From an uncultured Selenomonadaceae bacterium (GTDB lineage: Bacteria > Bacillota > Negativicutes > Selenomonadales > Selenomonadaceae), in the NCBI GenBank assembly GCA_905235425.1, contig CAJOKY010000165.1, positions 1 to 5,563 on the forward strand: 5,563 bases of DNA, read 5' to 3'. Both the position numbers and the translations under genes were made by a program. Under the pieces are notes generated by a model, which ran no database searches, had not been told where the DNA came from, and saw nothing but the letters and a program-made list of their open reading frames with translations. Positions 1 through 5,251 of this stretch are shown piece after piece. Numbering within the stretch: the first letter of the stretch is position 1; every line of letters begins with the position of its first letter.

Positions 1-201
1 ATGGAGAAGATGCTGGTGGACATCGTCCTCAACCCGGAATTCGACTTCCTGCAAGGCAGCGAACTCAGCAGGATTTACCGGGAAGCCTTCACCACATACG
101 ACATCTCGCGCCCGCGCCTTCTCCGCTACGCCCAGCGCCGCGGGTGCCTGGACAAGATACAGCAACTGATAGACCGTACAACCAACACAACCCATGATTG
201 A
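1..201 (+). CDS. C-terminal part of an AbiEi-like (type IV) antitoxin, truncated by the window edge
   Basis: A 66-residue reading frame starts exactly at base 1, so the ATG there is probably an internal methionine and the N-terminal part lies outside the window. The visible part contains EKMLVDIVLNPEFDFLQGSE and later LLRYAQRRGCLDKIQQLI. This resembles, from memory, the C-terminal end of AbiEi-type transcriptional regulator/antitoxin proteins of Bacteroidetes, in which a phrase like 'EKMLVDI' precedes a helical tail. In such systems the antitoxin represses its own operon and counteracts the AbiEii nucleotidyltransferase toxin. The best support is the neighbour: the next frame starts with an ATG that overlaps this stop codon by 8 bases (ATGATTGA) and reads like the start of AbiEii. 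The family call rests on recognition of a short segment, so confidence is moderate. Confidence 0.5.
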   Translation: MEKMLVDIVLNPEFDFLQGSELSRIYREAFTTYDISRPRLLRYAQRRGCLDKIQQLIDRTTNTTHD

Positions 202-668
202 CCCCAGAAGCCGAAGCCCGGAATGGATTGAGCAGGCAAAGCGGCAAATCCCCGGAGGATCTGACACACAGTATAAACCGTATGCCCAAAATGATTTTTT
301 CTAGTGATTTGACCTGGCTTTATTTCTCCGTTTGCACGTGCAGTTTTTTGTTCTGTTCCCGATATTACTCGTTTTTCTTCGGCATTACTATACTCTTTAC
401 ATGAGGTGTCTACACGCCAATCTGAATGAGCTTTTGCATTAGTTAAATCATCTATGGCGTGGTCGGCCTCATGTGCAAACACTGACGCTGGAGACAGTAT
501 AACACCTTCGCTTGTACGTAATCCTTCAGTAGAATTCCATCTAATATAAGGAATTCCACCATTCTCTTGAAAATATTCGGTTGGATCCACTGCCGTCCAG
601 CGTGCCGTGAACGGGTCGTACATCCTCGCACTGTCAAGCAAGTTATGCAGATTCCACCGCATTTCCAA
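126..668 (-). CDS. RHS-repeat protein tip with a zinc-metallopeptidase-like C-terminal domain (fragment)
   Basis: The reverse-strand frame is 180 codons from a TTG at 668. Residues 14-29 read ARMYDPFTARWTAVDP, the hallmark end of the RHS-associated core. Residues 37-134 form a different, AT-rich domain with SPASVFAHEADHA. This gives an HExxH zinc-binding motif (H66, E67, H70), and the later NAEEKRVISGTEQKTARANG could supply a third ligand (E97 or E98). Such domains are found as polymorphic toxin tips of RHS proteins and resemble M91-type peptidases. The repeats and most of the core are missing, and an in-frame stop lies 16 bases upstream of the TTG (684-686). The usual segment between the core 'DP' and the tip is absent. 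From about residue 135 (below base ~267) the frame runs antisense through the abiE fragments, so the real domain probably ends near 267. It is almost certainly a remnant or orphan tip, not an expressed protein. Confidence 0.55.
   Translation of the reverse strand: MEMRWNLHNLLDSARMYDPFTARWTAVDPTEYFQENGGIPYIRWNSTEGLRTSEGVILSPASVFAHEADHAIDDLTNAKAHSDWRVDTSCKEYSNAEEKRVISGTEQKTARANGEIKPGQITRKNHFGHTVYTVCQILRGFAALPAQSIPGFGFWGQSWVVLVVRSISCCILSRHPRRWA
194..304 (+). pseudogene. Start of an AbiEii-like nucleotidyltransferase toxin, broken after about 25 codons
   Basis: The frame opens at ATG 194, inside the end of the upstream antitoxin-like gene, an arrangement typical of translationally coupled abiE pairs. 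It reads MIDPRSRSPEWIEQAKRQIP followed by GGSDTQ. The 'MI..RS.SPEWI' opening resembles the N-terminus of AbiEii/AbiGii toxins. After about residue 25 the similarity is lost, and the frame runs through bases that are coding on the opposite strand (the RHS fragment) to a TAG at 302-304. No nucleotidyltransferase motif is present, so the fragment cannot be active. The break near 265-270 is either a real rearrangement or an assembly join. Confidence 0.4.
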
Positions 669-675
669 GCCTTTC

Positions 676-783
676 CTACGCGTTTAAACGCGAGTCTATG
701 CAGCTGAACCCGCGCATGGAGAGGTTTGCGGAAGCGCATCCCGCGAGAGCGGGTATGCCGGCGATAAGGAGGAGTTTTTTCAT
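676..783 (-). pseudogene. Lipoprotein signal peptide of an unknown protein, cut short
   Basis: From the reverse-strand ATG at 783 the frame reads MKKLLLIAGIPALAGC and stops after 35 codons at 676-678. The two lysines, hydrophobic core and LAGC lipobox (cysteine at residue 16) form a textbook lipoprotein signal, so the product would be lipidated and anchored in a membrane. Only 19 residues follow the cysteine, too few for a functional domain, and the stop sits at the edge of the RHS fragment. The piece is best read as the 5' end of a longer lipoprotein gene, divergent from the SGNH hydrolase start at 829. A genuine tiny lipoprotein cannot be excluded. Confidence 0.35.
679..692. repeat. 14-bp perfect palindrome
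   Basis: CGCGTTTAAACGCG reads identically on both strands. It sits where the RHS fragment meets the truncated lipoprotein frame and contains both the lipoprotein end and an in-frame stop upstream of the RHS piece. Its role is unknown; the position suggests a breakpoint scar or a protein-binding site. Confidence 0.4.
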
Positions 784-793
784 ATTGGCGGGC

Positions 794-821
794 TTTGAAC
801 CGCAATATAAACGTATATTTG
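794..821 (+). promoter_or_regulatory. Bacteroidetes-type promoter (TTTG / TAnnTTTG)
   Basis: TTTG at 794-797 and TATATTTG at 814-821 match the -33 and -7 elements of the primary Bacteroidetes sigma factor. The gap of 16 bases is somewhat short. The predicted start of transcription falls just before the ATG at 829, leaving almost no leader. The site supports a Bacteroidetes origin for the left part of the window, in contrast to the TTGACT/TATAAT-type promoter at the right end. Confidence 0.4.
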
Positions 822-828
822 CATTATC

Positions 829-1029
829 ATGCACATCTTTTTCAAGCGTTTTTTCCCGATCGCGGGGCTTCTTCCCATTTTCCTGCTGCTCTGCACCGTC
901 GCAAACGCCGGCGACGGGGGCAGGCGCGTGGTCATCATCGGCGACAGCATCACCGACGGCAACTGGGGATGCATCTACAACTACAAGAGAAATTTCAGCA
1001 TCGGAAGTTCCCGCAGATATAATCCGTAA
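829..1029 (+). pseudogene. 5' end of a secreted SGNH/GDSL-family hydrolase, truncated at about base 970
   Basis: The frame opens with a signal peptide: HIFFKRFF, then the hydrophobic stretch PIAGLLPIFLLLCTVANA, ending in a likely ANA cleavage site near residue 27. Mature residues follow as GDGGRRVVIIGDSITDGNWG. GDSITDG is block I of the SGNH hydrolases (esterases/lipases and carbohydrate esterases), with the nucleophile serine at residue 41. After GNWG the family-like sequence ends abruptly, composition shifts to AT-rich, and the frame stops at 1027-1029. The later SGNH blocks (Gly, Asn and the Asp-x-x-His pair) are all missing, so no active enzyme can be made. The break coincides with the proposed join to the second genome. 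Confidence 0.6.
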
Positions 1030-1075
1030 AATTGAAAGTAACCGCAAACAGGGTATTGATAATGGAAAAATTTAA
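971..1075 (+). CDS. C-terminal end of an unidentified protein (5' part lost at the junction)
   Basis: Read from about 971 in the frame ending with TAA at 1073-1075, the sequence gives ASTTTREISASEVPADIIRK and ends in QGIDNGKI. It uses AT-rich codons like the genes downstream and overlaps the start of the next gene by 14 bases, as a real upstream operon member might. The reading frame continues to the left only through antisense-looking, compositionally different DNA, so the true N-terminal part is probably not in this window. I do not recognise a family. It could be chance reading, because only about 34 codons are available. Confidence 0.3.
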   Translation, partial: ASTTTREISASEVPADIIRKIESNRKQGIDNGKI

Positions 1076-1331
1076 ATGCGACGCTTGCGGCTTGTGTTGT
1101 CGGCACATTAACCGCAGTGATTGGCTTGAAGATTTTGACACCGGCAACGGCGTTTGTAAGTATCTCAACACTGAAACTAACCTTTGTAAAATCTATGATA
1201 CTCGTCCCGATATCTGCAGTGTCGAAAGAGCTTATAAAAAATATTTTGCCGACCTTTACACAGAAGAAGAATTTTTGCGCATTAATTACAAAGCTTGCAA
1301 AATTCTTAAACGCGAAAAAATTTTAATTTAA
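1062..1331 (+). CDS. YkgJ-family cysteine-cluster (metal-binding) protein
   Basis: This 89-residue protein begins FKCDACGLCCRHI, giving C6, C9, C12 and C13 in a CxxCxxCC cluster. Further cysteines follow at 32, 42 and 52, the last in an RPDIC motif, plus C79. This pattern defines the YkgJ family, thought to bind zinc or an iron-sulfur cluster; the biochemical role is not established. ATG 1062 is preferred over the in-frame TTG at 1032 because the conserved cluster starts right after it. It overlaps the upstream stop, which suggests translational coupling. The length is at the short end for the family but the pattern is complete. The TetR gene follows after 19 bases, so the two are probably co-transcribed. 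Soluble and cytoplasmic: no signal peptide or membrane segment is visible. Confidence 0.8.
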   Translation: MEKFKCDACGLCCRHINRSDWLEDFDTGNGVCKYLNTETNLCKIYDTRPDICSVERAYKKYFADLYTEEEFLRINYKACKILKREKILI

Positions 1332-1350
1332 TATATAGAAGTGAGGTATT

Positions 1351-1917
1351 ATGATTCACCGCCAAACTACCAAAGAACTCATTGCCGAATCATTGAAAGA
1401 ATTGTTCGCGCAAAAGTCCGCCGATAAAATCACTGTCAAGGAAATCGCGCAGAATTGCGGCATAACGACCGCGACGTTTTATAATCACTTCCTTGACAAG
1501 TACGACTTGATAGTTTGGATTTATGCCGAGCCGATAAAAAATATTATCAAGAAAGTTAATAATGGAAATTATCATCTGCACGACGCGATTTTTGATGTGG
1601 TAAGTTACTTTGCCGAAAACAGAAAATTTATCATAAACGCGATAACTCATACTTCGGGGCAAGACTCGTTTATTTGTCACGTCTTCAGAATAAATTTTCA
1701 GATAATGTCCGACTACATAAAGACAACCAAAAATATAAAGACGTTGACGACTAAAACGGAAATGCTATTGAAAATTTACGTTTATGGCACTGTCCAACTT
1801 GTCTGTGAATGGTTAATCACAAATATGCCGGTACCTATTAACGACTTTGTAAATTTTTTGGAAGAGGGTTTGCCTGAGCCGCTGAAAATATATTTTTACG
1901 AAAATAAAAATTCGTAA
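1351..1917 (+). CDS. TetR/AcrR-family transcriptional regulator
   Basis: The protein has 188 residues. Residues 8-55 form the TetR DNA-binding domain: the helix-turn-helix lies at about 28-47 (ITVKEIAQNCGITTATFYNH), followed by the typical FYNHFLDKYDLI segment. The remaining ~130 residues are helical and hydrophobic, as expected for the ligand-binding and dimer domain; they recall the DhaS-like group of small TetR proteins, but the inducer cannot be read from sequence. The start is supported by GTGAGG at 1341-1346, 4 bases before the ATG. The gene follows the YkgJ-type gene and ends in a terminator. Immediately downstream, a perfect palindrome covers the promoter of the MBL-rubredoxin operon, so this protein is the obvious candidate repressor of that operon. 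This link is inference from position. Confidence 0.88.
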   Translation: MIHRQTTKELIAESLKELFAQKSADKITVKEIAQNCGITTATFYNHFLDKYDLIVWIYAEPIKNIIKKVNNGNYHLHDAIFDVVSYFAENRKFIINAITHTSGQDSFICHVFRINFQIMSDYIKTTKNIKTLTTKTEMLLKIYVYGTVQLVCEWLITNMPVPINDFVNFLEEGLPEPLKIYFYENKNS

Positions 1918-1926
1918 ATTTTTTTT
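1895..1926 (+). terminator. Rho-independent terminator overlapping the TetR gene end
   Basis: TTTACGAA (1895-1902) pairs perfectly with TTCGTAAA (1911-1918) around an 8-base loop, and a run of eight T follows (1919-1926). The TAA stop of the TetR gene lies inside the right arm. Only two of eight pairs are G-C, so termination may be partial. It separates the YkgJ/TetR unit from the redox operon downstream. Confidence 0.65.
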
Positions 1927-1947
1927 ATGTACATATATATTTAAAGA

Positions 1948-1976
1948 TTGAATTTACTCAAGCACCGTGATATTTT
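1948..1976 (+). promoter_or_regulatory. Likely sigma-70 type promoter of the MBL-rubredoxin operon
   Basis: TTGAAT (1948-1953) and TATTTT (1971-1976) are separated by 17 bases, the optimal spacing. Transcription would start near 1983, leaving a short leader before the ribosome binding site AAGGGAG (1995-2001) and the ATG at 2010. The -10 hexamer lies within the palindrome at 1970-1988. Confidence 0.45.
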
Positions 1977-1988
1977 TCAGAAAAATAT
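1970..1988. promoter_or_regulatory. Perfect 19-bp palindrome, candidate operator
   Basis: ATATTTTTCAGAAAAATAT consists of two perfect 9-base arms around a central A. Length and symmetry fit a dimeric repressor such as a TetR protein. It covers the proposed -10 element and start point of the redox operon, so binding would block transcription. It lies 53 bases after the TetR gene. In RNA it could also form a weak A-U hairpin, but no T tract follows, so it is not a terminator. Confidence 0.5.
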
Positions 1989-2009
1989 AAATTTAAGGGA
2001 GATTTTATA

Positions 2010-2945
2010 ATGGAAATTAAAACGGTAAAGCTTTATGAAAACGGCTTTATGACACAGCCTTTTGCTTGCGGCTTGGAGGACGGCGTTGAGAAGTTCGACG
2101 CAAAAATTAAATATCGCTCCAGCCTTCAAAACTTTGTTATCGATACCGGCAAAGAAATTATTTTGGTGGATACCGGTACGCCTGAAGATTTCCCCGATAT
2201 GGTGGTTGACGAAAAGACGCAAATTTTTCTCGGCGTTAAAATTAAAAATTACGTCGACGCGCTGAAAGATTTGGGTTATCAGCCGGAACAAGTTTCAAAA
2301 ATTTTAATCACGCACAAGCACCCCGACCATACCGGCGTTATTGAAAAATTTCCAAATGCAAAAATTTATGCCTCGCGTGAAGAATGTAAAGCCGATGAAT
2401 TGAAATTTGAAAATGTTGTGCCGGTAGATTTTACCGACGGCGCATATAAAAATTTCGACAAGTGCCAAAAAATTGCGGACGGCGTTTATTATATCTTTGC
2501 GCCGGGTCACACTACCGGCAACAGCATTGTAATTGTTGAAGACGGCGATTTAAATTACTTGATTCACGGCGACGTTACTTACACCGACGAGGCGCTTTAT
2601 ATGAATAAGCTGTCCGTTGCGACGGAGGATAAAGTTGCGGCGCGTGACACGCTTAACAAAGTTCGCGAATTTATCAAAAATAATCCTACCGTGTACGTTT
2701 CGACGCATACGCCTCTGGGCTATGAAAATATTGAAAATAAAAAAGTTGTCGACCTTGATAATATGCCGGAGCCTATTCCGCCTACCGAAATTGCGGCGTC
2801 AAAGGCTACCGGCAAATATGTTTGCTCAATCTGCGGCTACGTCTATGATCCTGCCGAACATGACGGCGTGAAGTTTGAAGATTTGCCCGCCGATTGGAAA
2901 TGCCCGCGTTGCAAACAGGCTAAAGATAAATTCAATAAGGCGTAG
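2010..2945 (+). CDS. Metallo-beta-lactamase-fold hydrolase fused to a C-terminal rubredoxin domain
   Basis: This 311-residue protein has two parts. Residues ~1-245 are an MBL fold: THKHPDH gives the HxHxDH metal motif (H102, H104, D106, H107), with further ligands H167 (PGHTTGN), D188 (HGD) and H233 (STHTP). The overall plan is like the AHL-lactonase/glyoxalase-II branch. Residues ~268-311 are a rubredoxin with C272, C275, C298 and C301, which should hold one mononuclear iron. The gap between the cysteine pairs is 22 residues against 29 in the classic clostridial form, as in short rubredoxins. A flavodiiron protein is unlikely: the motif has His in place of Glu (HxExDH in those enzymes) and there is no flavodoxin domain. 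The substrate is unknown; the rubredoxin implies electron transfer tied to the hydrolase-like domain. The start is supported by AAGGGAG 8 bases upstream. It is first in a three-gene operon with a rubrerythrin-like protein and a nitroreductase. Confidence 0.85.
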   Translation: MEIKTVKLYENGFMTQPFACGLEDGVEKFDAKIKYRSSLQNFVIDTGKEIILVDTGTPEDFPDMVVDEKTQIFLGVKIKNYVDALKDLGYQPEQVSKILITHKHPDHTGVIEKFPNAKIYASREECKADELKFENVVPVDFTDGAYKNFDKCQKIADGVYYIFAPGHTTGNSIVIVEDGDLNYLIHGDVTYTDEALYMNKLSVATEDKVAARDTLNKVREFIKNNPTVYVSTHTPLGYENIENKKVVDLDNMPEPIPPTEIAASKATGKYVCSICGYVYDPAEHDGVKFEDLPADWKCPRCKQAKDKFNKA

Positions 2946-2955
2946 GAGTACGCCA

Positions 2956-3855
2956 ATGACGGACAATGAAATTATTGCGGCATTTCACGCTATGTGGGGA
3001 AATTTTCCCGAAGCGGTAATGATAACTCAGAAAAGCCGTGAGATTGTCGTGGTGAATAAAGTTGCTGAAAAATACGGCTTGAAGGCGGGGATTAAATGCT
3101 CGTCAATCGGCAAGCCCGAAAATCACAAAGGCTGTCAGTGCAATAAGGCGGTTGACAGCGGCGAACCCGTTATCTGCACGTACGAAGGAAATTTTGGCAA
3201 GGCGTACGGATTTTGGATTCCTATTGCCGAAAAGCCGGAATGGATTATTCATTTTGGCGTAGGGTATGCGTTTGAGTATCCAAAAATTTCTCGTGGAAAG
3301 GTGGAAAATAAAGTGGAAAGTTTACACGGATTGACGAAAGGCACAGAGCTTGAACAGGCAATGGAGGCATTGGCGCTCGCCGAAGCTAAAGGCGTTATGA
3401 TGTATTACGCGCTTGCGCGTCTTGCGAAGGAGCAGGGGCTTAACGAAGTTGCGGCGGAGCTTATTGAGTCGGCTAATCAAGAGGCGGTGCATTCCGGCTT
3501 TTACGCGGTAATGAACGGCAAATATCCCAAAGATTTTTGGGGACTTTTGGCAGGCGCGCAGAAAGCCGAAATTGCAGGCGAAGTTAAAATTAAGGCGTTG
3601 GCTGATCAAGTTCGTGCTGCGGGATTTACGGCGGCGGCTGATGAAATGGAAATTTTTGCTAAGCAGGAAGGGCATCACGGCGTTGTACTCGGCAAGATTT
3701 TAGAAAAATATGCGCCGAAAAATATCGAACCTGCCGCGCAGAAAAAAGTTTATGTCTGCAGTGTTTGCGGCTATGAATATGAAGGCGAAATGCCCGACGA
3801 TTTTGTTTGTCCGATTTGCGGTCAACCTAAAGCTGTCTTCAAAGAGAAAAAATAA
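2956..3855 (+). CDS. PAS-like sensor domain, rubrerythrin and rubredoxin fusion protein
   Basis: The protein has 299 residues from ATG 2956; AGGAG just upstream (2944-2948) and a 10-base gap to the previous gene decide the start. Residues ~14-108 look like a PAS fold ('FPEAVMITQKSREIVVVNKVAEKYGL') and carry four cysteines (48, 60, 62, 74), which could bind metal or act as a thiol sensor. Residues ~130-252 are a four-helix rubrerythrin-type diiron domain. Likely ligands are E143, E176, H179, E238 and H241 (EGHH); the third-helix pair (E205, E209) has unusual ExxxE spacing against the usual ExxE. Residues 266-299 are a short rubredoxin (C268, C271, C285, C288). Rubrerythrins reduce hydrogen peroxide with electrons passed through rubredoxin, protecting anaerobes. 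The rubredoxin of the upstream gene could be a partner. The N-terminal sensor-like domain is the odd feature; the whole is annotated with confidence as rubrerythrin family, less so for the PAS assignment. Confidence 0.85.
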   Translation: MTDNEIIAAFHAMWGNFPEAVMITQKSREIVVVNKVAEKYGLKAGIKCSSIGKPENHKGCQCNKAVDSGEPVICTYEGNFGKAYGFWIPIAEKPEWIIHFGVGYAFEYPKISRGKVENKVESLHGLTKGTELEQAMEALALAEAKGVMMYYALARLAKEQGLNEVAAELIESANQEAVHSGFYAVMNGKYPKDFWGLLAGAQKAEIAGEVKIKALADQVRAAGFTAAADEMEIFAKQEGHHGVVLGKILEKYAPKNIEPAAQKKVYVCSVCGYEYEGEMPDDFVCPICGQPKAVFKEKK

Positions 3856-3878
3856 ATTTTACGGGAGCGTCGTTTCAA

Positions 3879-4403
3879 ATGGATTTTTTGGAATTGGCAA
3901 AGGCGCGTTATTCGTGCCGAAAATTTACGTCACAGCCCGTAGAAGACGAAAAGCTTGCGAAAATTTTAGAGGCGGCGAATTTAGCTCCAACTGCCGCGAA
4001 TATGCAACCGATTCATATTTGGGTAGTTCGTACGGCTGAAAATCTTCAAAAAGTTTACGATTCAACGCCGTACAATTTCGGCGCGTCAACAGTTATCATT
4101 GTCGGCGGTGATAATTCTGCCGCCAGAAAACCTGAAGAAAAAGACGACTTTATTAATTTTGCAATGGTAAACGGCAGTATTGTTGCTACGCATATAATTT
4201 TGGCGGCTAAGTCTCTCGGTCTTGATTCTGCATGGGTCGCGTTTGTCGACAGAATCAAACTTAAAAAATATTTTCCGGAAATGAGCGGGTACACCCTTAT
4301 TTCAATAATTCCAATAGGTTATGCTTCTCATGATCCTGACGGTCAACCGCATAAATGGCACAATCATCGAAAAGGTGTAGACGCTATCACGACTTGGCTT
4401 TAA
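3879..4403 (+). CDS. Small FMN-dependent nitroreductase-family protein
   Basis: This 174-residue protein opens with LAKARYSCRKFTSQPV, the usual 'R.S.R.F' FMN-phosphate-binding start of the family (R10, R13). LAPTAANMQP follows (residues 36-44), matching the APSAxNxQP motif. The C-terminal IPIGYAS (144-150) corresponds to the family's GYP segment. Such enzymes bind FMN as dimers and use NAD(P)H to reduce nitroaromatics, quinones or enals; the natural substrate is not predictable. The tail is unusually rich in His and Asp (HDPDGQPHKWHNHRK). The gene starts 23 bases after the rubrerythrin-like gene with GGGAG at 3863-3867, so it is the last member of the redox operon. No terminator is visible after it. 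Confidence 0.88.
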   Translation: MDFLELAKARYSCRKFTSQPVEDEKLAKILEAANLAPTAANMQPIHIWVVRTAENLQKVYDSTPYNFGASTVIIVGGDNSAARKPEEKDDFINFAMVNGSIVATHIILAAKSLGLDSAWVAFVDRIKLKKYFPEMSGYTLISIIPIGYASHDPDGQPHKWHNHRKGVDAITTWL

Positions 4404-4489
4404 AAGAATTAAGGCGGGGGACAGGCGGCTCTTGAAAAAGATGACGCTTGTTTTGCGTTGAAATAACAAAAAAGTTTGGAGGTGTTTTT

Positions 4490-5251
4490 TTGAAAAAATT
4501 TTTCCCGATTCTCGCTGTCATTTTTATTTTTTCGCTTTTCGTTACGAAAAATTGTTTAGCTGAAAAAATTATTATGACTGTTGATATTCCTAAAAATATT
4601 CCGATTGCCGATTCTAACGGTGAAATTCCTGGTTCAAAAAATTTTTCTAATGTCGACAGAAAAATTGTGACTTTTGGTAAATATTTTCAAGATAATTCCG
4701 ATAAACTTTTTCCTATTGAATGGATTGTTCTTGAAGAAAAAGAAGGGTACTCTTTGCTTTTGACAAAAAAAATTGTTGCGTCAATGGGTTGGGTAAATGT
4801 CGGAAAAAATAATGTTACTTGGGCTGAAAGCGATTTGCGTAAATGGTTGAATAAAAATTTTTATGAGACGGCATTTTCAAGTGAAGAAAAAAATAATATG
4901 GCACTTTTTAACGCAGTGCAATTAAAAAATCCGCGTTATGATACTCCTGAAGGCGAAAGTACTATTGACAATGTTTCAATTTTGAGTTATCAAGAATTGG
5001 TAAAGCTTATGCCTACGGATTTAGAAAGAAAAACTCAACCGACTGATTATGCCATTAAGCAAGGTTGCTATTTAAATCCTGAAGGAGACAGCGCTTGGTG
5101 GCTTCGTTCGCCCGGTCCTGCCGCAAATATTCCGGAGCATTTGGCATCTTGGGGAAATTTGGGAGCAAGAACTCATTATGTTGATGATGTTATGATTGGT
5201 GTTCGACCTGTCATTTGGGTTAAAAGCAATTTTTTAAATAAAAATATGTAG
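4490..5251 (+). CDS. Exported DUF6273-domain protein of unknown function
   Basis: The start is TTG 4490: GGAGGT (4478-4483) lies 6 bases upstream and the first residues form a signal peptide (KKFFPILAVIFIFSLFV, cleavage likely after CLA at 24). An upstream in-frame start at 4448 would put residues before the signal and lacks a ribosome site. The 253-residue product is predicted to be secreted. Residues ~58-246 match the DUF6273 pattern as I know it: PIEWIVLE (75-82), then TWAESDLRKWLNKNFY (110-125), SILSYQEL (163-170), WWLRSPG (203-209) and GVRPVIWVK (237-245). Such domains occur in surface or exported proteins of Firmicutes and have no assigned activity; the WWLRSP and GVRPV motifs recall formylglycine-generating-enzyme/C-lectin-like folds, which is a guess. 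Codons are more AT-rich than in the redox operon. It is separated from that operon by 86 bases with no clear promoter. Confidence 0.8.
   Translation: MKKFFPILAVIFIFSLFVTKNCLAEKIIMTVDIPKNIPIADSNGEIPGSKNFSNVDRKIVTFGKYFQDNSDKLFPIEWIVLEEKEGYSLLLTKKIVASMGWVNVGKNNVTWAESDLRKWLNKNFYETAFSSEEKNNMALFNAVQLKNPRYDTPEGESTIDNVSILSYQELVKLMPTDLERKTQPTDYAIKQGCYLNPEGDSAWWLRSPGPAANIPEHLASWGNLGARTHYVDDVMIGVRPVIWVKSNFLNKNM

Noticed and set aside
198..404. Plus-strand frame of 68 codons starting at TTG 198
   Set aside because: It is antisense to the RHS peptidase domain and loses to the frame starting at ATG 194, which matches an AbiEii start.
676..1047. Long reverse-strand frame of 123 codons
   Set aside because: Its first part is antisense to the SGNH hydrolase signal peptide and crosses the join near 970; only the internal piece starting at 783 (lipoprotein signal) looks real.
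698..1075. Plus-strand frame of 125 codons spanning the join
   Set aside because: The left two thirds are Ser/Ala/Arg-rich, typical of an antisense or shifted reading of the SGNH and lipoprotein starts. Only the last ~34 codons resemble genuine coding sequence and are listed separately.
2010..2945. Flavodiiron (FprA-type) oxygen reductase
   Set aside because: The metal motif is HKHPDH, not HxExDH, and there is no flavodoxin domain.
3322..3678. Reverse-strand frame of 118 codons
   Set aside because: It lies wholly antisense to the rubrerythrin domain, whose diiron motifs are clear on the plus strand.
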